Shown here: piece after piece, positions 29,871 to 39,610 of the stretch
How the letters are laid out: every line of letters starts with the position of its first letter
Position numbering within the stretch: position 1 is the first letter of the stretch
NCBI GenBank assembly: GCA_905221105.1
Contig: CAJNBW010000001.1
Location: 1-64,000, forward strand
Length of the DNA stretch: 64,000 bases
Direction: 5' to 3'
Origin: a bacterium
GTDB taxonomy: Bacteria > Bacillota > Bacilli > Lactobacillales > Streptococcaceae
Made by a program: the position numbers and the translations under genes
The notes under the pieces: model-generated
Database searches by the model: none
What the model was told of the DNA's origin: nothing
Seen by the model: the letters and a program-made list of their open reading frames with translations, nothing else

Positions 29871-30560
29871 TTAATTTTCGTTTTTAAGAATTTCTTCTAA
29901 TTTATGATAGTCTTGGACACTATCGATCTCATAGATGCTATTGCCTTCTAATTCTTCAACATAGACATCCAACTCTTTGATATTATCCTTAACCATATTG
30001 TCCCAGTAGAGATCAACAAATTCACCACTTGCATAGGCCTTGTCGATAAAGCTGACAATCTTTTCTGCTGTTGGAGCATCCCAGAAAGAGACACCACTAA
30101 GGATGCGACCTGCCTTGCTATCAACAGTAATGTCTTGAACCTTGTAGTCATCTCCATAGACCAAGAACCATTCGTTGGTACAATCTTCACGATAGACACT
30201 AAAATAAGTCGAACGTGTCAAATCATTGCGGAACATATTTTTAAAGAGATAATTATCAGCATCAATAACATAGCTGTTGCCCAATTCTTCTTTTACAAGA
30301 TAGAGAGAGTAAAAGTTATTGTATTCAGCGTATTTATCATTGAAAACGAGGCGAACACCGTATTTTTCTTTTAAGTAATCGAATTGTTCTTTAAGGTAAC
30401 CAACGATGATGATGATGTCATTGATCCCTTTTTCTTTTAGAAACTCAATTTGGTATTCAATCAAAGGTTTTTGATTAACCTGAACCAAGGCTTTAGGGGT
30501 ATTTTCAGTCATAGGACGCAAGCGAGTTCCCAATCCCGCTGCTAAGATAATGGCTTTCAC
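29871..30560 (-). CDS. licC: Choline-phosphate cytidylyltransferase
   Basis: LicC makes CDP-choline from CTP and phosphocholine, the donor for phosphocholine decoration of teichoic acids. The 229-residue nucleotidyltransferase starts MKAIILAAGLGTRLRPMTEN (CTP-binding loop). It retains NNFYSLYLVKE near 84, YVIDADNYLFKN near 99 and the C-terminal EIDSVQDYHKLE. It is the last gene of tarI-tarJ-licA-licB-licC. Confidence 0.95.
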   Translation of the reverse strand: MKAIILAAGLGTRLRPMTENTPKALVQVNQKPLIEYQIEFLKEKGINDIIIIVGYLKEQFDYLKEKYGVRLVFNDKYAEYNNFYSLYLVKEELGNSYVIDADNYLFKNMFRNDLTRSTYFSVYREDCTNEWFLVYGDDYKVQDITVDSKAGRILSGVSFWDAPTAEKIVSFIDKAYASGEFVDLYWDNMVKDNIKELDVYVEELEGNSIYEIDSVQDYHKLEEILKNEN

Positions 30561-30571
30561 ACGAATCTCCT

Positions 30572-31450
30572 TTATTCTTTAATAATAATATAAACTCCAG
30601 CAATGACGACAAGTGACGTAATAATTGTCAGCATATCTAGCGGTGCACCCAAGAAAACAACTGCGAACAAGACAGTCCAAACTACATAGCTTACGTTCAA
30701 GCCTGTTGCCTTGGCTGGTTGCAAGCGATTAATAGCGATATAATAAGCCAAGTAGGAAATCATATCAAAGGCTGCAAAGACAATCATAAGGCCTAGCAAT
30801 TGTCCATTGGCCACTTCTGCAAATGACTGATGAGAGAAGAGCACAATCACAAGATAAGATAAGAATGAAGTCACTTGACGAATCAAGAGGGCTTCGATTT
30901 CACTCAGTTCACTTTCCATAGCAAACGAGCTAAGAACACTCTCACTTCCCCATGCAATAGCACAAACCAAAGCACAGAGAATTCCAATGTAGAAGGAATT
31001 GACCTGTTCTACCTTATAGGTCTGAGCAATTATCCCTCCAATAATCAAGACAATTCCAAAGACAGTATTTTTCGAAATCTTGTGCTTCAAAAAGAAGAAA
31101 GCCAATAAAACTGAAATCGCAGGGTAGATAGCCGATACAGATGACGCTAAGGAACTTCCGATATACTTAACTGCATAAAGGTTGGCCTGCATACCGATTG
31201 GACCTGCTAGCAAGGCTCCGATGATAACACTCACATTGCGAATATTTAAGAAAATTGAGAGACGAACTTTTCCTTCTTTTACTAAAAGAAAAGCTAGTAA
31301 GATAAATATACTCAAGAAATCATGAGCAGCGGCCACCACAAAGGGCGACAAATCTGTAAAAATTGAAAAGATGTAAGCACTAATTGTTAGACCTAACCCC
31401 CAGAAAATACCTGAGAGTAGACCAAAAGAAACTCCATTTTTATTTTTCAT
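30572..31450 (-). CDS. licB: Choline permease of the drug/metabolite transporter type
   Basis: LicB imports choline for teichoic acid modification. The protein has ten hydrophobic segments in two EamA halves (about 5-135 and 145-290). I set the start at the ATG 31450 (292 residues), because a GGAGG site lies 5 bases before it; an ATG four codons upstream lacks one. The start lies 11 bases inside the end of licA, so the genes are translationally coupled. Confidence 0.92.
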   Translation of the reverse strand: MKNKNGVSFGLLSGIFWGLGLTISAYIFSIFTDLSPFVVAAAHDFLSIFILLAFLLVKEGKVRLSIFLNIRNVSVIIGALLAGPIGMQANLYAVKYIGSSLASSVSAIYPAISVLLAFFFLKHKISKNTVFGIVLIIGGIIAQTYKVEQVNSFYIGILCALVCAIAWGSESVLSSFAMESELSEIEALLIRQVTSFLSYLVIVLFSHQSFAEVANGQLLGLMIVFAAFDMISYLAYYIAINRLQPAKATGLNVSYVVWTVLFAVVFLGAPLDMLTIITSLVVIAGVYIIIKE

Positions 31451-32309
31451 CTGAACCTCCATAATATGACAAACCTTTAACAGCTCTTTGGTAACGATTC
31501 ACACCATAGTCACCAAAATCTGCACCTTGCTCTTCTTTGTAGACTGTCCATAAACTCCAAATAGCATCTTGTAAAATTTTATAAATGGCAATCTTTTCAC
31601 GAGAGACAGGTGTTTGCTCACTCTCATAGTGCGACAAGAAGTCTTCTTCCTCTTGACGAGTGAATTCAGACTCTAAAAAGAGGGCAGCCAAATCCCACAT
31701 TGGATCGTTCATTGATGAATATTCCCAGTCAATCAGATAAAGTCGTCCTTGTGGTGACTCGATAAAGTTTTCAGGTACCAAATCGATATGACAAGATTTT
31801 CTGTCAACACCTAAGTCAGCCAGTCTTTTCTCTAAGGAGAAGACTTCTTCTCGAACAGCTTCATAGTTGGCATAAGGAATTTTTTCTTCAATCAAGGATT
31901 CGTATTTTTTGATTTCTTCAAAAGGAGCAAATTCTCCTCTTAATTCCTTACCAGAAGCATGAATGGTTTGTAAAATTGGAGCAATTTTATCAAATTTAGT
32001 CTTGATTGACGTTGAATCAAGCGTAATTGCAGATTCGATATACTCATTTACTTTGATACCAGCTTCAATATCAAAAAGATAATTTTTTACATCTAAGTCT
32101 AAATCCTTTAGTAGTTCCAGATTGTACTTTTCATCTTGACGATTGATCAGCTTTTCTGTCCCTTTACCAAAGAATTTAACAATGTATTGCTTATTTGTTG
32201 TTTTGGCCAAATAGTTTTGATTGGTCATTCCCCCTAGTTGTTCAACACTGAGGACTTCCTCTTCTTCACTAAGTAAGGAAGAAATTTTTTCTTTAATAAT
32301 TTTCTCCAC
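31440..32309 (-). CDS. licA: Choline kinase
   Basis: LicA phosphorylates imported choline. The 289-residue protein shows the choline/ethanolamine kinase pattern: LGGMTNQNYLAKT near 25 (nucleotide loop), Brenner motif CHIDLVPENF near 174 and choline-kinase motif YLIDWEYSSMNDPMWDLAAL near 191. The start codon is GTG with GGAGG six bases upstream. It lies between tarJ and licB in the operon. Confidence 0.94.
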   Translation of the reverse strand: MEKIIKEKISSLLSEEEEVLSVEQLGGMTNQNYLAKTTNKQYIVKFFGKGTEKLINRQDEKYNLELLKDLDLDVKNYLFDIEAGIKVNEYIESAITLDSTSIKTKFDKIAPILQTIHASGKELRGEFAPFEEIKKYESLIEEKIPYANYEAVREEVFSLEKRLADLGVDRKSCHIDLVPENFIESPQGRLYLIDWEYSSMNDPMWDLAALFLESEFTRQEEEDFLSHYESEQTPVSREKIAIYKILQDAIWSLWTVYKEEQGADFGDYGVNRYQRAVKGLSYYGGSDEK

Positions 32310-32325
32310 AATTAACCTCCAGCAC

Positions 32326-33348
32326 TTATACTTCCCACTTAAACACGGTTTTAAAGGCTGTGTTTAAATCGGTCGCAAAGACACGGTGAATATCTTTAAT
32401 TTCTCTTACAGGTTCTTCTAGATAAAGGATATTTTTAAGACGATTGGCAAATTTCTTGACTTCCATCATTTGGATTGCATTTTCAAAATCAATGCGACCA
32501 GAACGAGAGGAACCAACCAAGAGCAAGCCTTTTTCTAAGGCATCGCGTGTATTGATGTTGACTTTATACTCGCTAACTCCCATCATAAGTATTGTTCCCT
32601 GAGGACGAATGTAGCGAATCAAGTCATTAATAGCCGGTCCAGTTCCATCACCACCACAACACTCAAAAGCATGGTCAAAGGCCAAATCTTCAGGAATATT
32701 ATCAGTGATATAGCATTCTTTGGCAAAAGAGAAAAGTTCCAACTTTTCCCAATGACGACCAATAACCACAATCTCTGCTTCTGGCAAAGTATAGTTGATA
32801 ATATTGGCAACCACAAATGCTAAACTTCCATCTCCGATAACGGCGATTCGGTCCCGCTTGCTATGAGCAAGAGTCAATAGACGATTCATGGCATGCATAC
32901 CAACACTGACAAACTCTGTAATCGCTGCAACCGTATCTTCAATAGCATCATAAGCCACCACACGGTCTTTAGGGAGAGAAACAAACTCTCGCATAAAGCC
33001 ATCAAATCCACTAGACAAGAAATGGGTCCCTGTCATGTAGTTCTCATAGAATTCTTCATCACTCTGCATAGGAGGCTGATTGGGAATCATGACAACTTTT
33101 TGACCAACTTCATAGGTTCCTGTCGGGTCAGAAATAACGGTTCCACATGACTCGTGAATCATTGCCATTGGAAGCTTTTTATTCAAAATCTTGGGATCAC
33201 GTTTTCCTTGGTAGTAACGCTGATCCGCATGACAGACAGCCATGTAGTTGGGACGGATAAGGATATGATTTTCTTGGTCAATAGCCTCTTCCTGGTATTT
33301 GACATTGATAAACTTAGGCTTAGTTAGTTGATAAATTTGATTAATCAT
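32326..33348 (-). CDS. tarJ: Ribulose-5-phosphate reductase (CDP-ribitol pathway)
   Basis: TarJ reduces ribulose 5-phosphate to ribitol 5-phosphate, which TarI activates to CDP-ribitol for the teichoic acid repeat. The protein is a zinc-type medium-chain dehydrogenase with YMAVCHADQRYYQG near 35, the Rossmann segment RIAVIGDGSLAFVVANII near 165 and FECCGGDGTGPAI near 226. I use the ATG at 33348 (340 residues), four bases after the tarI stop; the frame also extends six codons to a TTG inside tarI. Confidence 0.92.
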   Translation of the reverse strand: MINQIYQLTKPKFINVKYQEEAIDQENHILIRPNYMAVCHADQRYYQGKRDPKILNKKLPMAMIHESCGTVISDPTGTYEVGQKVVMIPNQPPMQSDEEFYENYMTGTHFLSSGFDGFMREFVSLPKDRVVAYDAIEDTVAAITEFVSVGMHAMNRLLTLAHSKRDRIAVIGDGSLAFVVANIINYTLPEAEIVVIGRHWEKLELFSFAKECYITDNIPEDLAFDHAFECCGGDGTGPAINDLIRYIRPQGTILMMGVSEYKVNINTRDALEKGLLLVGSSRSGRIDFENAIQMMEVKKFANRLKNILYLEEPVREIKDIHRVFATDLNTAFKTVFKWEV

Positions 33349-33352
33349 TTTA

Positions 33353-34060
33353 CTAGTCTTTCTCAATCATACTCTTTGCAATCTTCAAGTCTGTCACTGT
33401 TGTGATTTTCAGATTTGAATATTCACCCTTGGCCAAGGCAACATCTTTTCCTTTAATGACAAAGATTTTACATGCATCTGTCAAGATTTCTTTCTCTTCA
33501 GCAGAGAGAGAACCGTAAAGGTCCATGAAGTCCTTGCAACGGAATGTTTGAGGTGTTTGTCCTTGATAAAGGTGAGCACGATTTGGAATATCTGTAATGA
33601 ATTGACCATTGGTGCTTTCAACGATAGTATCAACCGCTTCTACCACTGTGTCCACTGCGTCATGATTTTGAGCAAGTTTGATATTATCTTGAATCATGCG
33701 AAGTGTAATAAATGGACGAACAGAATCGTGGGTAACAACGATGTCCTCCGGAGTAAGTGGACGATAAGCATCAATGGCTTCAATGATTTTCTCAATACTT
33801 GTATTGCGGTCAGCACCACCCTTTGTAATGATGATACGTTCCTTATGAAGAGGCAGATATTTATCTACAAGATCTTCTGCATGAGAAACCCAGTCTCCAT
33901 GAACACCAACCACAATTTTTTCAATGCTTGGTTCCAAGACAAATTTTTCAATTGTATGAACCAAAATAGGTCGATCACCTAGCTCTAAAAATTGTTTTGG
34001 CAAGTTACTGATTCCCATGCGTGTACCAGTTCCACCGGCAAGAATTCCTGCATAAATCAT
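33353..34060 (-). CDS. tarI: Ribitol-5-phosphate cytidylyltransferase
   Basis: TarI makes CDP-ribitol. The 235-residue IspD-like nucleotidyltransferase has AGILAGGTGTRMGISNLPKQ at residues 4-23, GGADRNTSIEKII near 81, THDSVRPFIT near 109 and the dimer-arm segment QGQTPQTFRC near 166. It is the first gene of the lic operon, with an AGGAGAAAA ribosome site. In pneumococcus, as I recall, tacF and licD genes lie just beyond this gene; here they do not. Confidence 0.94.
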   Translation of the reverse strand: MIYAGILAGGTGTRMGISNLPKQFLELGDRPILVHTIEKFVLEPSIEKIVVGVHGDWVSHAEDLVDKYLPLHKERIIITKGGADRNTSIEKIIEAIDAYRPLTPEDIVVTHDSVRPFITLRMIQDNIKLAQNHDAVDTVVEAVDTIVESTNGQFITDIPNRAHLYQGQTPQTFRCKDFMDLYGSLSAEEKEILTDACKIFVIKGKDVALAKGEYSNLKITTVTDLKIAKSMIEKD

Positions 34061-34101
34061 CTATTTTCTCCTTTGTCTTACTAAAAAAACTTATTCTCTC
34101 T

Positions 34102-34107
34102 ATTATA
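34102..34107 (-). promoter_or_regulatory. Proximal promoter of the tarI-licC operon (extended -10)
   Basis: TGGTATAAT on the minus strand is an extended -10 box about 42 bases before the tarI ATG; the -35 match is poor. Confidence 0.6.
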
Positions 34108-34269
34108 CCACAATCTAGCCCTATCATGAAAGAAATACTAGACCTCCCTTTCTAGAATAGGAGGGTTAAGCAGTTCGATTATTCAAAGAAACTAGCCCAT
34201 TTCTAGTAATAACCAGGAATTCTGTAGTCATCACTAATAAATGGCTGTGAAATTTTAGAGTTCTTCAGA

Positions 34270-34299
34270 ATAATATACTTTCCTTAAAGAAAACTTAAA
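34270..34299 (-). promoter_or_regulatory. CiaR-type site and distal lic promoter
   Basis: On the minus strand TTTAAG-TTTTC-TTTAAG (34283-34299) matches exactly the CiaR direct repeat TTTAAG-N5-TTTAAG. A -10-like TATATTAT (34270-34277) follows 5 to 7 bases later. In pneumococcus the lic operon is a reported CiaR target. The resulting 5' UTR would be about 200 bases. Confidence 0.7.
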
Positions 34300-34335
34300 A
34301 TAAAACTTTGAGACTTCAAAGTGATTGCTTGACTT

Positions 34336-34440
34336 ATACTCAATGAAAATCAAAAAGCAAACTAGGAAGCTAGCCGTAAGATGTACTTGAGTACGGTAAG
34401 GCGACGCTGACGTGGTTTGAATTTGATTTTCGAAGAGTAT
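34336..34440 (-). repeat. BOX element (boxA-boxC, no boxB)
   Basis: The 105-bp element has imperfect terminal repeats ATACTCAATGAAAATCAAA and, inverted, ATACTCTTCGAAAATCAAA. It contains GTACGGTAAGGCGACGCTGACG, which differs from the standard BOX-PCR primer by two or three bases. This is the short form with boxA at the right end and boxC at the left, typical of pneumococcus and close relatives. Confidence 0.88.
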
Positions 34441-34505
34441 TACTGCCCTTCATTTCTTATTAGCCAACTTTATGATATAAATACGAATGGGCTCGGGACA
34501 AGTAT

Positions 34506-34643
34506 TTAAAATAAAAAATAACCAACTACCACAAGAGTTCCAGGACCTAAAAATGCTTTTAGATTTTGCCAAAAATGATTGTTATTGGGAGTTTCAATAG
34601 ATTGATTGATCTCAGAAAGAGAGACCTTTTTGTAAGAAGACAT
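34506..34643 (-). pseudogene. mntH: Remnant of an Nramp-type Mn/Fe transporter (mntH)
   Basis: A 45-codon frame from an ATG at 34643 reads MSSYKKVSLSEINQSIETPN, then FWQNLKAFLGPGTLVVVGY, and stops after FLF. This matches the cytoplasmic head and first membrane helix of streptococcal MntH, where GPGALVAVGYMDPGNW is expected. Everything after the first half of helix 1 is gone, and the frame stops where the DPGN motif should be. Upstream on the same strand an extended -10 (TGATATAAT, 34737-34742) and an inverted repeat TGAAAAT-N8-ATTTTCA (34705-34726) may be the old promoter and operator. Confidence 0.8.
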
Positions 34644-34805
34644 CGGAATTTTACACTTTCTAATCTGTCTTTACTTTTTTTTAATGGATTTTTTGAAAAT
34701 ATAATGAAAATAGTTTCCAATTTTCAATTCATCCTTATTATATCACATTTTAGAATGATTCTTAAGGAAAGCATGATAGTTAAAATAAGCAACACCAGTA
34801 TTGTA

Positions 34806-34833
34806 AAAGCCAGCGAATTCTGACGCTGGCTTT
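34806..34833 (-). terminator. Terminator of the pyr operon
   Basis: AAAGCCAGCG and CGCTGGCTTT form a 10-bp stem with an 8-base loop, followed by a short T run on the minus strand, just after carB. Confidence 0.75.
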
Positions 34834-34856
34834 AAAACTATGAAAAATTTTCTAAA

Positions 34857-37800
34857 CTAGATTGCCTCTGTGACAAAACTACGGCTTTCAAGTACCTTAA
34901 GCATAGCATTAGCTGTATCTAGGGCTGTAAAGAGTGGCACACCGTGTTCAATGGCTGAACGACGGATTTGCTCGCCATCTTCGTCAGCAGTTCGTTTGGT
35001 TCCGACAGTATTGATAATTGCTTGAATTTTCCCTTTGCGAACAAAGCTTGGGATATCCTGATCATCATCACCAATCTTACCAACAGGTTGGGCTTGCAAT
35101 CCATGACCAGCAAAGAAGGCTGCTGTCCCTTCTGTCGCAAGGATTCCATATCCAATATTTTGGAAACGACGAGCCAAGTCCAAGGTTTCTTCTTTAGCAT
35201 CATCAGCAATGGTAAAGACTACATTTCCAAAAGTTGGCAAGTGAAGGTAAGAAGCTTCAAAGGCCTTATAGAGAGCTTTTTCCAAAGTAGTATCAGAACC
35301 CATAACTTCACCTGTTGACTTCATTTCAGGACCAAGCAAGCTGTCTACCTTGGCTAGTTTCGTAAAGGAGAAAACAGGTGCCTTGATATGAACACGAGTG
35401 CTTTCAGGGTAAAGTCCATCTTGGTAACCAAGTTCTTCAAGATTTTGACCAAGAATGAGCTTAGTCGCTACTTGAGCCATAGGAATATTGGTTACCTTAG
35501 AAAGGAATGGAACTGTACGGCTGGCACGTGGATTGACTTCAATAACGTAGACTTTTTCATCCTTGATGACAAACTGGATGTTCATCATTCCAAGGCAGTT
35601 AAGACCGATTGCTAGGCGTTTAGTATAGTCTGCGATTGTTTCTTGCACCTTTTGAGACAAGGTTTGTGGTGGATAAACGGCCATTGAGTCACCTGAGTGG
35701 ACACCGGCACGTTCGATATGTTCCATGATGCCAGGAATAAGGACATTTTCTCCGTCTGAAATAGCATCAACTTCACACTCTTGCCCAACGATGTAAGAGT
35801 CAACAAGAACTGGGTGATCTGGGCTAGCCTTAACAGCAGTTCGCATGTAAGAACGAAGGTCTTCTTCGTTTTCGACGATTTCCATAGCACGTCCACCCAA
35901 GACATAAGATGGACGAACAAGGACTGGGAAACCAATCTTGCGAGCTGCAAGAACAGCTTCTTCTTCATTGGTAGCCGTTTGACCAGGTGGCTGTGGAATA
36001 ACCAAGTCTTTCAGAGCTTGCTCAAAGAGGTCACGGTCTTCGGCACGGTCTAGGTCAGCAACCTGTGTGCCAAGGATGGTCACACCTGCTTTTGCCAATG
36101 GCTCCGCAAGGTTGATGGCTGTTTGACCACCAAACTGAACGATAACACCTTTTGGTTGCTCCAAGTCGATAACATTCATAACATCTTCGAATGTCAATGG
36201 TTCAAAGTAGAGCTTGTCAGACACAGAGAAGTCTGTAGAAACGGTCTCTGGGTTTGAGTTCATGATAATGGCTTCATAACCAGCAGCTTGGATTGCCTTA
36301 ACCGAATGAACAGTTGCGTAGTCAAACTCAACTCCTTGACCGATACGAATTGGACCTGAACCTAGGACAAGTACAGATTCCTTATCAGACTTGATAGACT
36401 CATTTTCCCAACCATAGGTTGAATAGAAATATGGTGTTTCAGAGTCGAACTCTGCCGCACAGGTATCGACCATCTTGTAGACTGGGACAATCTTGTTTTC
36501 CAAACGAAGTTGGCGAACTTGGTCAGCTGTCGTTTCCCAGAGTTCAGCAATCTTACGGTCTGAAAATCCATTTAGTTTAGCTGTTTTCAAAACGTCTAGA
36601 TCTTGTGGATGAGCACCCAATTCTTGCTCGATTTCAAATATATGCAAGAGTTTATCCAGATAGAAGATATCAATCTTAGTTAATTCAGCAATTTCTTCTG
36701 GAGTGTAACCACGGCGAATAGCTTCTGACACATAGAAGAGACGGTCATCTTGGGCTTTCACAACCTTTTCAATCAAAGCATCATCAGAAACTGCTGCAAG
36801 TTCAGGCATTTCATTGTGATGAACCCCAATTTCAAGGGAGCGACAAGCTTTAAGAAGTGACTCTTCGATGTTACGACCAATCGCCATGACTTCTCCAGTC
36901 GCCTTCATCTGGGTACCCAGACGGCGTTCACCCTTTTCAAACTTGTCAAATGGGAAACGTGGAATCTTGGCAACGACGTAGTCAAGAGCCGGCTCAAACA
37001 TGGCGTAGGTGGAACCTGTAACTGGGTTGATAACCTCATCCAAGGTCAAACCGACGGCAATCTTAGCAGCTAACTTAGCAATTGGGTAACCTGTCGCCTT
37101 AGATGCAAGGGCAGAAGAACGCGATACACGTGGGTTTACTTCGATGACATAGTACTTGAAGCTGTGTGGATCAAGAGCTAGCTGAACGTTACATCCACCT
37201 TCAATTTTGAGGGCACGAATGATGCTCAAGCTCGCATCACGTAGCATTTGGTTTTCATAGTCGGACATGGTTTGCGCAGGGGCAAATACAATGGAATCTC
37301 CTGTGTGAATTCCAACTGGGTCAAAGTTTTCCATGTTACAAACAACCAAGGCATTGTCAGCTGAATCTCGCATGACCTCGTATTCGATTTCCTTGAAGCC
37401 AGCAATGGAACGTTCAATCAAACATTGGGTAACAGGTGACAATTTCAACCCGTTTTCAGCGATTTCACGCAATTCTTCCTCATTGGCACACATACCACCA
37501 CCAGTACCACCAAGTGTAAAGGCTGGACGAACGATGACTGGGTAGCCAATTGTCGCTGCAAAGGCAACTGCTTCTTCTACTGTATTGACAATTTCAGACT
37601 CTGGAATTGGTTGATTCAATTCCTCCATCAATTGTTTAAAGAGGTCACGGTCCTCCGCTTGGTCAATGGCAGACAATTTAGTCCCAAGAAGTTCTACTCC
37701 CAATTCATCTAAGATACCGTTTTTAGACAATTCCATGGCCATGTTGAGCCCTGTTTGACCACCGAGTGTGGGTAGCAAGGCATCTGGACGTTCCTTACGA

Positions 37801-38033
37801 AGAATACGTGTCACAAACTCAAGTGTAATTGGTTCGATGTAAACTTTGTCCGCAATCTCCTTGTCCGTCATGATGGTTGCAGGGTTTGAGTTCACCAAGA
37901 CAACCTCATAACCTTCCTCTTTCAATGACAAGCAAGCCTGGGTCCCCGCGTAGTCAAACTCAGCAGCCTGACCAATAATAATCGGACCAGAACCAATCAC
38001 CATAATTTTTTGAATATCAGTACGTTTAGGCAT
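34857..38033 (-). CDS. carB: Carbamoyl-phosphate synthase large subunit
   Basis: CarB uses two ATP, bicarbonate and ammonia delivered from CarA to make carbamoyl phosphate for pyrimidines and arginine. The 1058-residue protein has two homologous ATP-grasp halves, each starting with a nucleotide-binding segment ([20 protein letters not shown] near 9; [19 protein letters not shown] near 553). Each has a metal-binding [18 protein letters not shown] / [17 protein letters not shown] block. A C-terminal MGS-like regulatory domain is at about 930-1058. No clear ribosome site precedes the ATG, and a 450-base spacer separates it from carA. Confidence 0.97.
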   Translation of the reverse strand: MPKRTDIQKIMVIGSGPIIIGQAAEFDYAGTQACLSLKEEGYEVVLVNSNPATIMTDKEIADKVYIEPITLEFVTRILRKERPDALLPTLGGQTGLNMAMELSKNGILDELGVELLGTKLSAIDQAEDRDLFKQLMEELNQPIPESEIVNTVEEAVAFAATIGYPVIVRPAFTLGGTGGGMCANEEELREIAENGLKLSPVTQCLIERSIAGFKEIEYEVMRDSADNALVVCNMENFDPVGIHTGDSIVFAPAQTMSDYENQMLRDASLSIIRALKIEGGCNVQLALDPHSFKYYVIEVNPRVSRSSALASKATGYPIAKLAAKIAVGLTLDEVINPVTGSTYAMFEPALDYVVAKIPRFPFDKFEKGERRLGTQMKATGEVMAIGRNIEESLLKACRSLEIGVHHNEMPELAAVSDDALIEKVVKAQDDRLFYVSEAIRRGYTPEEIAELTKIDIFYLDKLLHIFEIEQELGAHPQDLDVLKTAKLNGFSDRKIAELWETTADQVRQLRLENKIVPVYKMVDTCAAEFDSETPYFYSTYGWENESIKSDKESVLVLGSGPIRIGQGVEFDYATVHSVKAIQAAGYEAIIMNSNPETVSTDFSVSDKLYFEPLTFEDVMNVIDLEQPKGVIVQFGGQTAINLAEPLAKAGVTILGTQVADLDRAEDRDLFEQALKDLVIPQPPGQTATNEEEAVLAARKIGFPVLVRPSYVLGGRAMEIVENEEDLRSYMRTAVKASPDHPVLVDSYIVGQECEVDAISDGENVLIPGIMEHIERAGVHSGDSMAVYPPQTLSQKVQETIADYTKRLAIGLNCLGMMNIQFVIKDEKVYVIEVNPRASRTVPFLSKVTNIPMAQVATKLILGQNLEELGYQDGLYPESTRVHIKAPVFSFTKLAKVDSLLGPEMKSTGEVMGSDTTLEKALYKAFEASYLHLPTFGNVVFTIADDAKEETLDLARRFQNIGYGILATEGTAAFFAGHGLQAQPVGKIGDDDQDIPSFVRKGKIQAIINTVGTKRTADEDGEQIRRSAIEHGVPLFTALDTANAMLKVLESRSFVTEAI

Positions 38034-38481
38034 TTATAAGATATTAAGGGCGTCAAGCGGACAAAGCTAAAATAGGAGTTATGACGAAGAACTGTCAGTT
38101 CTAGGAATAACTATCTTTTTAGCACAGTCCGTAGCCCGTATTCAGTTTAGCAAATACGGACCACCCTTCTCCTTTCTATTCGGCAACTCTCGGGTTGCCA
38201 TTAAATAAATTCTCCGACGATTTTTTAGAGAAACGATATTTTTCGATAAAAAATCTAGTGCAGGGAGTTTTTAGTTCGCCTGATAGCGACTAAAAGAAAC
38301 GACCTGTCTTTCTATTCGTCGCCTCACAGAGCGACATTAAATAAGATACAAAGGACGAATAGAAAGCGATTGAATTTTAGGAAACCAAGGAAGGATTGAC
38401 AATCCAAGTTAGTTTCTCTAAATTCTGAGCTTTCCGTCCTTGTTCAGTTACATAAATTCTCCGACGAGCTTTTACTCGTTC
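38034..38481 (-). promoter_or_regulatory. Structured carA-carB spacer with two PyrR-type loops
   Basis: The 448-base spacer has no ORF of note. On the minus strand it holds two hairpins whose loops fit the PyrR-recognition pattern CNGNGAG: 38318-38335 (GTCGC-TCTGTGAG-GCGAC) and 38182-38199 (GGCAAC-CCGAGA-GTTGCC). Both are followed by GAATAGAAAG. The first is also enclosed by 13-base inverted arms (38354-38366 and 38308-38320). A CCGTATT/AATACGG hairpin lies at 38136-38159. The direct repeat CGTCGGAGAATTTAT occurs near 38206 and 38454. No U-tailed terminator is obvious. Confidence 0.6.
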
Positions 38482-39561
38482 TTAGTTTGATTGTTTAAAA
38501 GCTTCCATCATCTCGATAAACTCGTCAAATAGGTAGCTTGCATCGTGTGGACCAGGGGCTGCGTCTGGGTGGAATTGTACAGAGAAACCTGGTTGGTATC
38601 TGTGACGCACACCTTCAACTGACTTGTCATTGATTTCTTCGTGGGTAATGATCAAGTGCTCTGGCAAATCCTCACGGCTGACTGCATAACCATGGTTCTG
38701 GCTGGTAAAGTCTACACGTCCTGTTGCAATCTCCCGTACTGCATGGTTGAATCCACGGTGACCAAATTTCATCTTGTAGGTCTTAGCACCGTTTGCCATG
38801 GCAAAGAGTTGGTGCCCCATACAGATACCAAAGATTGGAATTTTTCCTTGCACACCACGAATCATGTCCAGTGCTTGGGGAACGTCTTCTGGGTTACCTG
38901 GACCATTTGACAACATAACTCCGTCAGGATTGAGGTGAAGAATTTCTTCCGCCGTTGTTGAATACGGAACGACGGTCACATTACAGTTGCGCTTAGAAAG
39001 TTCACGTAGGATTGAGTGCTTGAGACCAAAGTCCACTAGCACCACACTCAAACCAACTCCTGGAGCTGGATATGATGTTTTAGTAGAAACCTGCTTGATA
39101 TTGTCTGTCGGCAAGACTGTCGCTTGGAGCTGGTCAGTCACATGGTCCATACTGTCTCCAACATGGGTCAAGGTTGCACGCATAGTACCGTGCTTACGGA
39201 TAATCTTGGTAAGTGCACGTGTATCAATCCCTGAAATACCTGGAATTTTCTTAGCTTTCAAAAATTCATCCAAGGTCATTTGGTTGCGCCAGTTGCTTGC
39301 TCTACGTGCCTCTTCGAAAACAACAACTCCCTTACAAGTTGGAATGATGGATTCATAATCATCACGATTAATTCCATAATTTCCTACCAAAGGATAAGTA
39401 AAGGTCAAGATTTGTCCATTATAAGACTGGTCTGTAATGGATTCTTGGTAGCCGGTCATCCCTGTATTAAAGACGATTTCGCCTGTTACATCAATATCTG
39501 CTCCGAAGGCCTTGCCTTCGAAAACTGTGCCATCTTCTAATACTAGAAGTCTTTTTATCAT
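38482..39561 (-). CDS. carA: Carbamoyl-phosphate synthase small subunit
   Basis: CarA is the glutaminase that feeds ammonia to CarB. The 359-residue protein has the class I amidotransferase triad region: nucleophile in [11 protein letters not shown] near 240 and His/Glu in [15 protein letters not shown] near 328. The conserved N-terminal domain starts [18 protein letters not shown]. It follows pyrB in the pyr operon; the ribosome site is GAGAGGTGAG. Confidence 0.96.
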   Translation of the reverse strand: MIKRLLVLEDGTVFEGKAFGADIDVTGEIVFNTGMTGYQESITDQSYNGQILTFTYPLVGNYGINRDDYESIIPTCKGVVVFEEARRASNWRNQMTLDEFLKAKKIPGISGIDTRALTKIIRKHGTMRATLTHVGDSMDHVTDQLQATVLPTDNIKQVSTKTSYPAPGVGLSVVLVDFGLKHSILRELSKRNCNVTVVPYSTTAEEILHLNPDGVMLSNGPGNPEDVPQALDMIRGVQGKIPIFGICMGHQLFAMANGAKTYKMKFGHRGFNHAVREIATGRVDFTSQNHGYAVSREDLPEHLIITHEEINDKSVEGVRHRYQPGFSVQFHPDAAPGPHDASYLFDEFIEMMEAFKQSN

Positions 39562-39610
39562 ATTCTCACCTCTCGTGGACGCTCACTGGCGTCTTTTAAC
39601 GTCTTGTGTT

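Larger units (their letters stand above)
34441..34856. other. Gene-free decayed stretch between lic operon and carB
   Basis: Apart from the mntH remnant and the carB terminator, no intact gene is seen. An 85-codon plus-strand frame (34566-34823) is a shadow of the remnant and lacks coding character. Confidence 0.6.

Noticed and set aside
34336..34440. RUP element
   Set aside because: At first sight a short pneumococcal RUP, but the GGTAAGGCGACGCTGACG core identifies it as a BOX element.
34566..34823. 85-codon plus-strand ORF between the lic and pyr operons
   Set aside because: It overlaps the mntH remnant on the other strand and has no ribosome site or family match.
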